A stretch of 64,000 nucleotides of DNA from Sulfurimonas sp. (lineage in GTDB: Bacteria > Campylobacterota > Campylobacteria > Campylobacterales > Sulfurimonadaceae), in the NCBI GenBank assembly GCA_016744115.1, contig JADGEZ010000002.1, positions 28,409 to 92,408 on the forward strand, written 5' to 3'. This document shows, one piece after another, positions 1 through 8,636 of the stretch. The translations under genes and the position numbers were made by a program. Under the pieces are notes generated by a model. That model ran no database searches. It was given only the letters and a program-made list of their open reading frames with translations, and was not told where the DNA came from. Within the stretch, counting starts at the first letter, position 1. Each line of letters opens with the position of its first letter.

Positions 1-904
1 TTGTAAAGATACCTGTTATTGGAGTTATTGCATTTTCTGCAATATTTTTATGAGGTGTCATTATATTATCATCAAAGTCTTCTACTACTATTGTTGGAGC
101 TTCTGTTGGAGCTGGGGTTGGAGCTTCTGTCGGTGCTGGGGTTGGAGCTTCTGTCGGTGCTGGGGTTGGAGCTTGTGTTGGAGCTGGGGTTGGAGCTTCT
201 GTCGGAGCTGGGGTTGGAGCTTCTGTCGGTGCTGGAGTTGGAGCTTCTGTCGGTGCTGGAGTTGGAGCTTGTGTTGGAGCTGGGGTTGGAGCTTCTGTCG
301 GTGCTGGAGTTGGAGCTTCTGTCGGTGCTGGAGTTGGAGCTTGTGTTGGAGCTGGGGTTGGAGCTTGTGTTGGAGCTTCTGTCGGTGCTGGAGTTGGAAT
401 AAACTCATTTTCCCCTAGAGATTCAGTATCTCCTGAAAATGACACATCTCTTAAACCACTAGCTGTAATATCTGTAGAATCAGCATCTCTTGCACTAAAG
501 TTAGCCTCTTGTCCATCTAATGTACCTCCTTCATCTTCACCAGCTGCAGTTTCATCTAAGTCTTCATCCTCTGATTCCTCTGCCTCTTCTTCACTATCAT
601 CAAGTGCAGCTAAAATACCATCTGCTCCATTGACATTTTCTTCCGCTAATATTGCTTCCATGATTTCAGTATCGTCTAAAGAAGCATCAAATTTTTGCTC
701 TGAAGATCCAGAAATTACAATCTTATCGTTTGTGTTTAACACTATTATATTGATATGTGAGGAAGAAGAGTTTTTATCATCACCAAAAACAATCATACCC
801 TCAATAATTTCATCACCATTATTTAAAGGGATAATATTCCCCTCAACATCTTTAGCAAAAAATTTACCCTCTATCCCTTCTACTCTACCTATCATAGTTT
901 TCAT
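1..904 (-). CDS. Large LapA/BapA-type adhesin, N-terminal part (continues beyond the window start)
   Basis: This frame is open from an ATG at 904 to the first base of the window, about 301 codons, so only the N-terminus is seen. AGGAG lies 7 nt before the ATG. Residues 1-100 resemble the retention module of Lap-type adhesins, beginning [16 protein letters not shown]. An acidic stretch follows (about 102-130) and contains TAAG at about 119-122, the motif cut by the periplasmic protease LapG in LapA. A Pro/Ala/Thr-rich stalk of 8-residue repeats starts at about 170. No signal peptide is visible, as expected for type I secretion; the secretion genes lie just upstream on the same strand. By family knowledge the protein would be a giant surface adhesin for biofilm formation. 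The remaining domains are outside the window. Confidence 0.85.
   Translation of the reverse strand, partial: MKTMIGRVEGIEGKFFAKDVEGNIIPLNNGDEIIEGMIVFGDDKNSSSSHINIIVLNTNDKIVISGSSEQKFDASLDDTEIMEAILAEENVNGADGILAALDDSEEEAEESEDEDLDETAAGEDEGGTLDGQEANFSARDADSTDITASGLRDVSFSGDTESLGENEFIPTPAPTEAPTQAPTPAPTQAPTPAPTEAPTPAPTEAPTPAPTQAPTPAPTEAPTPAPTEAPTPAPTEAPTPAPTQAPTPAPTEAPTPAPTEAPTPAPTEAPTIVVEDFDDNIMTPHKNIAENAITPITGIFT
88..398 (-). repeat. Tandem 24-bp coding repeat (about 13 units) in the adhesin
   Basis: Near-identical 24-bp units encode the 8-residue motif PTPAPT[E/Q]A. The E and Q versions alternate irregularly and the unit next to the upstream flank is shortened. Because 24 is a multiple of three and no unit contains a stop in other frames, spurious ORFs appear on both strands. 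The unit probably forms an extended stalk, and unit number could vary by slipped-strand mispairing without a frameshift. Confidence 0.93.
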
Positions 905-943
905 AATAACGCTCCTAAATAAAATTATATTTTAATTATTCCC

Positions 944-949
944 ATTATA
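944..949 (-). promoter_or_regulatory. -10 element of the adhesin promoter
   Basis: A perfect TATAAT on the minus strand lies 39 nt upstream of the adhesin start codon, inside the 127-nt gap after the LuxR gene. Transcription would start near 937. There is no recognisable -35, which is usual for sigma-70 promoters in this phylum. It implies that the adhesin has its own promoter as well as any read-through from the secretion operon. Confidence 0.6.
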
Positions 950-970
950 GAAAGATTTTGATTTATTGGC

Positions 971-990
971 TATTGTCCATAGGGACAATA
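971..990. promoter_or_regulatory. 8-4-8 inverted repeat, candidate activator operator for the adhesin
   Basis: The arms TATTGTCC and GGACAATA are perfectly complementary around a 4-nt centre. The dyad centre (980.5) lies about 43 bp upstream of the transcription start predicted from the TATAAT at 944-949. That is where LuxR-type activators bind at class II promoters. The LuxR-family gene next door is the obvious candidate ligand. No T-run follows on either strand, so a terminator is less likely. Binding is inference. Confidence 0.5.
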
Positions 991-1031
991 TAAGTAAGAG
1001 TAGATAAAATAGTTATAAGTAATAGGCTTAT

Positions 1032-1616
1032 CTATCTAAGATAAAGTGCTAAACCAAGCCTATCTTTTACTAATAATTTTTTATAAATATGTGAAGCATG
1101 AGCTTTAATAGTTCTTGGTGTAATCTCTAATAATTTAGCAACATCCTTATAAGTGTGTCCATCTTTTAATAATAATGCGACCTCTTTTTCTCTATCACTT
1201 AAAAGATCTAATTTATCAGGATTACTAATATTTTTAGATTTTGGAATATCTGCAATTAACATAGTTATAAATTCTGGGTACAACCAAATCATATTTTCTT
1301 TTATAGTTTCTATTGCTGAGACGATAAAATGTCCTCTCATAAACGCATTCCCATACCCTTTTGCACCATGAGATAAAATATATTTTGCTGTTTGTATATC
1401 TGGTGTTCGATGCAATACTAGTACCTTATTTTTAAGTGTCAATACCTTTAAAATATTTTCACAATTTGTATTACATGCAGAATAATTAATAATAATTAAA
1501 CTATTTTTAAGGTTTTCAAGTTCTTTTATTTCATCAATTAAAATACATTCTTTATCCAAAGACCTTTCCCAATGTTCTATTAAAAGAATATCATCACTAT
1601 ATAAGACTACTTGCAT
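1032..1616 (-). CDS. LuxR-family transcriptional regulator with degenerate receiver domain
   Basis: The 194-residue protein has a C-terminal LuxR/GerE helix-turn-helix (about 130-194; LSDREKEVALLL, then TPRTIKAHASHIYKKL). The N-terminal 120 residues are receiver-like but lack the phospho-acceptor: the position after the third strand reads IIINYSA, with N44 where Asp is expected, and the usual Lys is not evident. It is therefore probably not a phosphorylated response regulator. CsgD and VpsT are known LuxR-type biofilm regulators with degenerate receivers, but no c-di-GMP-binding motif can be claimed here. It begins 1 nt after the HlyD stop and ends 127 nt before the adhesin, so it likely controls that gene or its secretion system. 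Confidence 0.85.
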   Translation of the reverse strand: MQVVLYSDDILLIEHWERSLDKECILIDEIKELENLKNSLIIINYSACNTNCENILKVLTLKNKVLVLHRTPDIQTAKYILSHGAKGYGNAFMRGHFIVSAIETIKENMIWLYPEFITMLIADIPKSKNISNPDKLDLLSDREKEVALLLKDGHTYKDVAKLLEITPRTIKAHASHIYKKLLVKDRLGLALYLR

Positions 1617-1617
1617 G

Positions 1618-3000
1618 CTACCTCTCCGTAAATGTATATTGTTTAGTTTTTAAAATAGGTTTTAATATATAATCTAGAACGCTCTTCCTTCCTGTAATAA
1701 TATCAACACTCACTGTCATACCTGGAATAATTCTTAGTTTAGTTCCTTGTCTCTCTAAATAATTTTTGTTTGTTTTAATCCTAACCGTATAAAAAACATT
1801 TTCTTTTTGATCGGTGATAGTATCTGCACTAATATGCATAACCTCACCATCTAATCCACCATATATAGCAAAATCATAAGCAGAAAATTTCACAATAGCT
1901 TTTTGACCAAAGTATATAAAGGCTATATCTGCGGGTTTAATCTTTACTTCAACAAGGAGTGTAGAATTTGTTGGGACAATTTCTAAAATATCTCCACCAG
2001 GTTGCACAACACCACCTACAGTATGTATAAAAAGTTTTTGAACGATACCTTTCATCGGAGAACGAACTAAAGTCCTTTTTACTTGATCGTGTAGTGCATT
2101 TGAATTTGCTCTATAGCCCTTAAATTCAGCCACTACTTCATTAAGCTTTAATTTCGCTTCACTACGAGAGTTTAAAATACTTTCTTTAATCTTACTTTGA
2201 GCTTCGGTAATAGCTGATTTCAACCTAGGAATTGCCAATCTTGCAGAATCATATTTGTCTTTAACTTCATTTGCTTCTCTTTGGAGTTTTAAAAAATCAA
2301 TTCGAGAACGAACACCTTTTTTAACCATAGGTCTTGTCATCGTCACTTCTACATTTATCAATTTCAAAGAAGCTTTCATACTATTTCTCGTACTTTCTGC
2401 TTCTGATAGCTCATGCTTTCTTTGTGAAAGTTTTGCTTTTAAAGCGTTTAACTTAGAAGCAAGTTGCTGTTTGTTTGTTTCATATAAACTTTTTTCGTTT
2501 TCTATGAGCTGAGGCATTCTCTTTTGCATACTATTTGATACTTTAAAGTATATACCCCTTGCTTCAGCTGTTAAACGCACTATTTTTGCTTCAAGAGCAT
2601 CGGCTTTAATAGCATTAGTACTAAAAGAAGATTGAGATTTTTGATTATTTATTCTAATGAGAATTTGACCTTTTTGAACTATTTGACCTTCTGTTACTAA
2701 AATTTCTTCAACAATTCCACCCTCAAGGTTTTGAATCATTTGATTCTCCCCACTTGGAACAATATCCCCATCACCACGAGCTATCTCATCAATCTGTGCA
2801 AAACTAGCCCATATCAAAAACATTGCCACAGCAACAATCCAAAAATACATAATAGTTCTAATCTTTCTTGGTGTAGATTGAAGTATAGCAGAACTAAGAG
2901 AGTGCATAAACTCATAATCTTTTTCAGATAGATTTTTTTCTGTTAAATTCTTTTGTGTTAAATTTTTTTCAAACAAAAAAGTCTTTAGCTTCTTAAACAT
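1618..3000 (-). CDS. Type I secretion membrane fusion (HlyD/LapC-like) adaptor
   Basis: The 460-residue protein has a charged cytoplasmic N-terminus with a short degenerate KNL(T/S)EK repeat, one membrane segment (about 50-72) and a lipoyl-like domain (GDGDIVPSGENQMIQNLEGG). A long periplasmic coiled coil (about 140-300) and the HlyD C-terminal beta domain follow. It joins the inner-membrane ABC transporter to the TolC-type channel. I chose ATG 3000 over GTG 3009 because AGAGG sits 8 nt before the ATG, whereas it would almost touch the GTG. The start overlaps the end of the ABC gene by 8 nt, which suggests translational coupling. Confidence 0.92.
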   Translation of the reverse strand: MFKKLKTFLFEKNLTQKNLTEKNLSEKDYEFMHSLSSAILQSTPRKIRTIMYFWIVAVAMFLIWASFAQIDEIARGDGDIVPSGENQMIQNLEGGIVEEILVTEGQIVQKGQILIRINNQKSQSSFSTNAIKADALEAKIVRLTAEARGIYFKVSNSMQKRMPQLIENEKSLYETNKQQLASKLNALKAKLSQRKHELSEAESTRNSMKASLKLINVEVTMTRPMVKKGVRSRIDFLKLQREANEVKDKYDSARLAIPRLKSAITEAQSKIKESILNSRSEAKLKLNEVVAEFKGYRANSNALHDQVKRTLVRSPMKGIVQKLFIHTVGGVVQPGGDILEIVPTNSTLLVEVKIKPADIAFIYFGQKAIVKFSAYDFAIYGGLDGEVMHISADTITDQKENVFYTVRIKTNKNYLERQGTKLRIIPGMTVSVDIITGRKSVLDYILKPILKTKQYTFTER

Positions 3001-5149
3001 GAGAATCACCTCTTAAATTTTTTGTAACCTCCTCTTTTGAACCATCTAAAATCATTTTTGATTGATGCATAACCATAACCCTATCTACTAAAGAAAGAAG
3101 CGTTAATTTTTGTGTAACTATTATCATTGTTTTATCTTTTAATTCATCTTTTAAATGCTTAATCAGTTCGGCTTCTGATGTTTGGTCCATTGCGTTACTT
3201 GGTTCATCCATTAACATAATATTACTATTTCTAAGAAGTGCACGAGCTACACCGACACTTTGTCTTTGCCCACCTGATAGCCCTGCACCTCGCTCCCCTA
3301 TTGGCATCTCATAACCTTGGGGATGAGTATGTACAAACTCATAAGCACCACTTAAAATAGATGCACGAATAACATCTCTATCACTAGGATGGCGTTGCGA
3401 TGAGATAATATTTTCCTTTAAAGTTCCTTTAAAAAGATGAATATCCTGAGGTACATAACCCATAGATCGTCTTAAATCAGCTGGATCAATTTGTGCAATA
3501 TCTATACCATCTATCAAAATTGTACCGCTATCTACCTCATAAAGTTTTAAAATAAGTTTGGTAATCGTACTTTTACCAGATCCTATTCTACCAATGATAG
3601 CTATTTTTTCACCTGGATTAATTATAAAACTCACATTAATCAACGCTGGTATTTCTGAACTAGGATATGTGAAATTTACATTTTTAAACTCTATCTTTCC
3701 GCTTAGTTTTGGTCTTTCTAAAAATTGTCTTCCTGCTTCTCTTTCAGCTGGTTGAGAAATAATATCATCCAAGGTATCATAAGATGTTTTAGCATCAGAA
3801 TAATTTGATATAAGTGCAGCTGCTTGACCCATAGGGGCAACTGTACGAGAGGTAAGAATTACAATTGCAATTAAGCCCCCCATCGTTAGATCAAACTCTT
3901 GAATCATATAAACACCAAAAACAACTACAAAAACTGTATTCAACTGGATAAGTAGATTAGTTATATTTGGTATTGAAGATGATAAAAGTCTGGATTTGAG
4001 ATTTTTTTCAGCAATCTCTCCTGTTGACTCTTCCCATTCCCATTGCATTTTTCCTGCCATACTCATAGATTTTACAGTTTCTATATTTTGCAAAGACTCT
4101 ATAAGTATCCCATTCTTTTTTGCAGCAGCTTCATGTGAACTTTCAATGCTTTTTCGTAATGGTTTTTTAATAAGCATCGCATATAAAAACATCAATAACA
4201 TTGTAGTTATTGGAACAAAAACTAAACTACCACCAATATAATATATAACAAATAAAAAGATAATAGCAAAAGGCAAATCAATAACAGCTGTCATTGTAGC
4301 TGTTGTAAAGAATGAACGAACAGATTCGAAATTTTTAAGATTACTTGCAAAAGATCCTACTGACGATGGATGCACTGCCATTTTTAAATCTAATACTTTT
4401 TCAAAAATAATAGAGGACATAATAATATCACTTTTTTTACCTGCTATTTCTAACATATAACCTCTAGTAAACTTCAAAAAGAAATCCAATACATATATCG
4501 CAATAATACCAACACTAAAGACCATCAATGTTTCTTGTGCATTGTTGGGAATAACCCTATCATACACATTCATAGTAAAGAGTGGTGTGGCTAAGACAAA
4601 TATATTGATAAGTAAAGATGCCCATAAAACATCTTGATATATTCCCCTAGATAAGTTTATAGTACTCCAAAACCAATGTTTTTGTTTGATTTGAAGTGTT
4701 CTAGAGTTTTTATCTCCATATTGAAATTGTCGCTTTAACATAAAAGCAAAGCCTAAATATTCACTCTCCAAATCTTCTGCACTCATCCACTCCTCAGTGC
4801 CATCACCATCTGGATAGATGATTTTTACTTTTTTTCTATCTTTTGAAAAACTCTCTAATATACAAGTATAATCATTACTTAGAAGAAGTATCATAGGAAG
4901 TTGGAGTTGAAGCATCTTGTTAATCGGTCTTTCTATAAGTGTTGATTTAAGACCTGCACGACCTGCAACTCTTGAAAAAAGAGATTTAGAATTTCCAACT
5001 GAAAAAAGCTCTTGCAACTCTCCTGAATCATGTACAGGTAAGCCAGCCATTAAAGACTCTTGTGTAAAAGGCTTATGAAATAGTTTCGTATAAAGAACAA
5101 GAGAATCAAGGAGAGAGTCTTGTTTTATTAAGATATGTTTATTGCTCAT
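2993..5149 (-). CDS. Type I secretion ABC transporter with C39-like domain (LapB/HlyB type)
   Basis: This 718-residue inner-membrane exporter powers adhesin secretion. The N-terminal 125 residues look like a C39 peptidase domain but lack the catalytic Cys, so it should bind substrate without cleaving it, as in HlyB and LapB. The transmembrane domain spans about 165-440. The nucleotide-binding domain carries Walker A GRIGSGKST (about 520), signature LSGGQRQ (about 625) and Walker B LMDEPS (about 647). It lies 15 nt downstream of the OmpA-type gene and overlaps the HlyD gene, so the set forms one operon. The non-cleaving domain fits an adhesin without a double-glycine leader. Confidence 0.94.
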   Translation of the reverse strand: MSNKHILIKQDSLLDSLVLYTKLFHKPFTQESLMAGLPVHDSGELQELFSVGNSKSLFSRVAGRAGLKSTLIERPINKMLQLQLPMILLLSNDYTCILESFSKDRKKVKIIYPDGDGTEEWMSAEDLESEYLGFAFMLKRQFQYGDKNSRTLQIKQKHWFWSTINLSRGIYQDVLWASLLINIFVLATPLFTMNVYDRVIPNNAQETLMVFSVGIIAIYVLDFFLKFTRGYMLEIAGKKSDIIMSSIIFEKVLDLKMAVHPSSVGSFASNLKNFESVRSFFTTATMTAVIDLPFAIIFLFVIYYIGGSLVFVPITTMLLMFLYAMLIKKPLRKSIESSHEAAAKKNGILIESLQNIETVKSMSMAGKMQWEWEESTGEIAEKNLKSRLLSSSIPNITNLLIQLNTVFVVVFGVYMIQEFDLTMGGLIAIVILTSRTVAPMGQAAALISNYSDAKTSYDTLDDIISQPAEREAGRQFLERPKLSGKIEFKNVNFTYPSSEIPALINVSFIINPGEKIAIIGRIGSGKSTITKLILKLYEVDSGTILIDGIDIAQIDPADLRRSMGYVPQDIHLFKGTLKENIISSQRHPSDRDVIRASILSGAYEFVHTHPQGYEMPIGERGAGLSGGQRQSVGVARALLRNSNIMLMDEPSNAMDQTSEAELIKHLKDELKDKTMIIVTQKLTLLSLVDRVMVMHQSKMILDGSKEEVTKNLRGDSHV

Positions 5150-5164
5150 GCTTTTTGAGTCCTT

Positions 5165-6268
5165 TTAATTAAACAGTTTAACCTCTATACGACGATTTGC
5201 TGTACGCCCTTGATCTGTTATATTTGTCATTAATGGTTCTAATTCACCACGACCACTAGTTTCTATACGATTTGCATCTATTCCTTCTTTAATTAAGGCT
5301 ACTTTTAATGCCAATGCACGGTTGAGAGATAAACCTTGATTGTAAGCCATAGTTCCTCTACTATCTGTATGTCCAATAACCTGGATTTTATACACTAAAT
5401 TTTCTTTTAGATACTGTGCAAAATCTATCACTTTGTGATATGAAGACTCAGGGATTATCGAAGATTTGTGTGCAAAATTAAGTTTTAGATCCTTAATTTC
5501 TGGACAACCTCTATCATTAACACTCAGTCCTTTTATAGTGTCAGCACAATCATCTTGATAATCAAATACACCATCACCATCACTATCAATAGGACAACCT
5601 TTCTCATCGACACTTACTCCACTTGGAGTCCCTAAACAATCATCCAAATAGTCAAGTATTCCATCTTCATCTTCATCAAGAGGGCAGCCATTTATATCCA
5701 CCTTTACATTTTCGGGTGTAGATAAACATTTGTCATTTTGGTTAAAAATTCCATCTTTATCATCATCTTTATCTATGCTTATATCTTTTATTAGCTCTTT
5801 TTTATTCTCAGCACCCGAAATTACATACATACTTAGCATCACTCTATTTGATAGTTCAATCCCATCATTTGTCGCTGTAGTAAATCCAAGGTTTTTAGAG
5901 CTTCTATATTCGAGTGTAATTATCTCTTTTGGTATATTGTTTTCTTCTAATTTTTTTGCTATTTTTAGAGTGAGTTCTTTACTCAAACTCAGAGCATCAT
6001 CACGATTGAGTTTATCACTAGAGTGACCAAGCACGCTTAATTTAATATTTTTATTTACTGCAATATATTGCTTGATTGTCTTAAAGATTTCATCCAACAC
6101 TAACTCAGAAGTATCCTCGTAAATGGCATCAAATCTTTTTATCTCTATAAATTCTCCATCCATAAATTGATCAGTTTTTTTTAAAGAAAAATTTAATGGG
6201 TTTAAGTTATCGTAAGTCCCTGCAAATAAGGAACTTAGCATTAAAATACTTAATAAATATTTTTTCAT
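5165..6268 (-). CDS. OmpA-family protein with thrombospondin type 3 repeats
   Basis: The 367-residue protein starts with a signal peptide (MKKYLLSILMLSSLFAG). The centre (about 165-260) holds three thrombospondin type 3 repeats of the DxDxDGxxDxxDxC type, which normally bind calcium. The C-terminus (about 270-367) is a clear OmpA peptidoglycan-binding domain (IGHTDSRG, then GRTANRRIEV). Residues 30-150 look like a second, diverged OmpA domain (LGHSSDK, later LSNRVMLSMYV). I prefer ATG 6268 to ATG 6274 because AGGAG lies 6 nt before it. It sits between the TolC and ABC genes and probably anchors the secretion channel to the wall; that role is inference. Confidence 0.9.
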   Translation of the reverse strand: MKKYLLSILMLSSLFAGTYDNLNPLNFSLKKTDQFMDGEFIEIKRFDAIYEDTSELVLDEIFKTIKQYIAVNKNIKLSVLGHSSDKLNRDDALSLSKELTLKIAKKLEENNIPKEIITLEYRSSKNLGFTTATNDGIELSNRVMLSMYVISGAENKKELIKDISIDKDDDKDGIFNQNDKCLSTPENVKVDINGCPLDEDEDGILDYLDDCLGTPSGVSVDEKGCPIDSDGDGVFDYQDDCADTIKGLSVNDRGCPEIKDLKLNFAHKSSIIPESSYHKVIDFAQYLKENLVYKIQVIGHTDSRGTMAYNQGLSLNRALALKVALIKEGIDANRIETSGRGELEPLMTNITDQGRTANRRIEVKLFN

Positions 6269-6282
6269 TCGCATCTCCTAGA

Positions 6283-7908
6283 TTACTCTTCTTTTTCATC
6301 TACGATAAGATCAGGTTTTTTATTTTCACAACCCTTAGCATCAACTTCAGCATTTAATACACTAAAAGGACATTCATCTTTTTCATTAATCACGCCATCT
6401 TTATCGTCGTCTCGTTGAACTTTTATACACCCATAAGGCATAATATCATTGTTTAAATGTGAATTATCACAAAGGTCTATATTGTCAGCTATATTGTCAT
6501 GATCAGCATCTAACTCCACTGGTACGGTATCTAAAACTTCTTTTGCATCAACATTGAGTGTAAGATTTACTTTTGAAGTAAACTCTTGATTATCTCCATT
6601 GATTGCAGAAACGAGAAGACCCATAGCATCTAAAATACGATATTTTGCAAAAAGTTGATCATATTCTGCTTTAATGATTTGAGAACGAGAATTAATTACA
6701 TCATTTTGTGATGAAAGTAAATCAAGAAGAGATCTTCTTCCTAAATCATATTCTTCTTTATATAGTTCTAATGTATCTTCAGAATACTCTGAATAATCTC
6801 TTAAATCTTTTAATTGTTCTTCAACCATATGATAAGCATTCCAAGAAAGATCTAGCCCTTCTACTACCTGTCTCTTAAGATCTCTTTGAATCTCTACTTC
6901 TTGAGAAATTTTACTAACACGCTTTTGTACTCGCGCAGCATCAACTCCGCCACGAAATAGATTATATGTCATTGTAATACGAGCATTAAACCTATCATCA
7001 GCTTGTTCAAGACCATCACCAAGTTCTTCATGATCATTAAAAACCTGACTTAGTTCTAAATCTAATTTTGGATAATAATCTTTTTTTCTTTCTTTCCAGA
7101 GTGATTCTGCACCCTTAATATTATATTTACTTATGAGCAAAGAGGGATTATTATTTATTGCATATAAAGCAGCACGCTCAATACTTGAAGGCATATTTAC
7201 ATCTAAGTCAGGTTTACTCATTTGGGCTATGATTGGTAAACGGCCTAAAATTCTTCTATATTTATATTCAAAATCTCTAGCATTATTTTTTGCTACAGTT
7301 AGATTCGATTTAGCCAAAGAAAGAGTTGATTGGATTTTTTTTACTTCTGAATTTGTTGTGAGTCCTGATTCAAAAAGATCTTTTACCTTTGAATAAATAC
7401 TTTGATTTATTTGAACATTTTCTCTCGCTGTTTCTACTAATTCGCTTGCTTTTAGTACTTCTATATAGACATTAGCCATCTTAAATGCCATATCGTTTGA
7501 TTTTTCTAGGTACATATATGCAGTAACTAAAATTTTAGATTTTTCATAATCAACTTGGTGGCTCGTTCCAAAGCCATTAAAGAGATTTTGTGTAAGGATT
7601 AAAGAACTCTCATAATTTCCATAAGTACTTTGTTTTACATTATGCTTCCAATCATCAGTTTTGCTAGAACTTTTTATCTCACCAGCTCGATTATATCCTG
7701 CACTAGCTCTTAAATCTAAGCTTGGATAATATCCAGCTTTAGCAATATTTAAATCTTGTTGTGAAGCTCTAAAAATTTTAAGTCTTTCTTGAATGAGAGG
7801 ATTAGTATTTAAAACCTCAACGATATTTTCTTGTAATGTTTGAGCAAAAACTGTAGATGTATATAAAAATACAGCTACAAGCAATGACATCATTTTTTTT
7901 CCAAACAT
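6283..7908 (-). CDS. TolC-family outer membrane channel with C-terminal thrombospondin type 3 extension
   Basis: The 541-residue protein has a signal peptide (ending VFA-QT) and two outer membrane efflux repeats over about 25-445, the usual TolC fold length. It would form the outer-membrane channel of the type I system (LapE/AggA role). The C-terminal 80 residues are an added tail with two calcium-type repeats (DADHDNIADNIDLC and DDDKDGVINEKDEC). This matches the repeats in the downstream OmpA-type protein. It is the first gene of the minus-strand secretion operon, with 14 nt before the next gene. Confidence 0.92.
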   Translation of the reverse strand: MFGKKMMSLLVAVFLYTSTVFAQTLQENIVEVLNTNPLIQERLKIFRASQQDLNIAKAGYYPSLDLRASAGYNRAGEIKSSSKTDDWKHNVKQSTYGNYESSLILTQNLFNGFGTSHQVDYEKSKILVTAYMYLEKSNDMAFKMANVYIEVLKASELVETARENVQINQSIYSKVKDLFESGLTTNSEVKKIQSTLSLAKSNLTVAKNNARDFEYKYRRILGRLPIIAQMSKPDLDVNMPSSIERAALYAINNNPSLLISKYNIKGAESLWKERKKDYYPKLDLELSQVFNDHEELGDGLEQADDRFNARITMTYNLFRGGVDAARVQKRVSKISQEVEIQRDLKRQVVEGLDLSWNAYHMVEEQLKDLRDYSEYSEDTLELYKEEYDLGRRSLLDLLSSQNDVINSRSQIIKAEYDQLFAKYRILDAMGLLVSAINGDNQEFTSKVNLTLNVDAKEVLDTVPVELDADHDNIADNIDLCDNSHLNNDIMPYGCIKVQRDDDKDGVINEKDECPFSVLNAEVDAKGCENKKPDLIVDEKEE

Positions 7909-8168
7909 AATATTTCCTTTTTTACTTTATTTTGACATGATGACTCAAAGGTATTGAGTAAGTAATTAATTTATATTTTATCAAACTAATGCTTAATACC
8001 CTGAAGAAAAAATATTTTATTGATACATTAGCAGTATCATTTATAAAATCAATTTTAAAATCATTAAAACCTTGGTGGATATATCGTCATAAGTCCAAAC
8101 AACATTAGCTTTTATAGGATATAATAGTCTTAAGATCGTGATTTTATAAGAAAATTCAAGGAGTTCAC
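7909..8168. other. Divergent intergenic region
   Basis: This 260-nt AT-rich gap separates the secretion operon (minus) from the small gene at 8169 (plus). A plus-strand TATAAT is at 8120-8125. No equally clear -10 was found for the secretion operon. No RNA gene or repeat is visible. Confidence 0.5.
8120..8125 (+). promoter_or_regulatory. -10 element upstream of the small orphan gene
   Basis: TATAAT lies 43 nt upstream of the ATG at 8169, giving a start site near 8132. AAGGAG then lies just before the ATG. Confidence 0.55.
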
Positions 8169-8636
8169 ATGTTTGTATCGTCATATAGCACACATATCCA
8201 AACTAATAACTCTGATAAAGTTACTAAACAAGCTCTTGAAAAATCTTATACTGAGTCCTTTAGTTCTAAAATACCATCTAAGGTACAAACATCTAGTGTA
8301 ATAAATTCTAATATTCCTATAAATTATATATCTCAATCCTTAGTTTTAAACAATAAACAAAATTTAGAAGATAAAAAAAATGAAGTTAAAGATAAAATAA
8401 AAAATGATGTAAACAAATTTTCAAAAAGAAATTCACTTTTAAATGCTAAAAAATCCTATGAAGTAAATGCTAAAAGATTTTCACTTCTTAGCATTCCTAA
8501 CATAACACTCAATCAAACGCCCTTAACACAAAATACTTTACCAAAAGAACCTCAAGAAATAAAAGAATTAAATCTAAGGCACAAAATGCTCAATACTTAC
8601 ATCGCTAATGATAAGTACTTTAAGGTAAGTGCTTAA
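8169..8636 (+). CDS. Hypothetical protein, 155 residues
   Basis: I do not recognise this protein. It is Ser/Asn/Lys-rich and contains no Cys or Trp. There is no signal peptide or membrane segment, and the first 60 residues look disordered. A Lys/Glu-rich helical stretch lies at about 70-100 and a short possible helix at the C-terminus. A promoter-like TATAAT and a good AAGGAG before the ATG support a real gene. Its stop overlaps the stop of the convergent ymdB gene by 4 nt. The divergent neighbour is the adhesin secretion operon, but a shared role is only a guess. Confidence 0.7.
   Translation: MFVSSYSTHIQTNNSDKVTKQALEKSYTESFSSKIPSKVQTSSVINSNIPINYISQSLVLNNKQNLEDKKNEVKDKIKNDVNKFSKRNSLLNAKKSYEVNAKRFSLLSIPNITLNQTPLTQNTLPKEPQEIKELNLRHKMLNTYIANDKYFKVSA

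Noticed and set aside
19-418. Three overlapping ORFs (two plus, one minus) of low-complexity sequence
   Set aside because: They are by-products of the stop-free 24-bp repeat. The real frame is the minus-strand adhesin, which continues from 904 through the repeat to the window edge.
630-935. Plus-strand ORF of 101 codons opposite the adhesin start
   Set aside because: It is antisense to a recognisable retention-module-like domain and has no ribosome-binding site.
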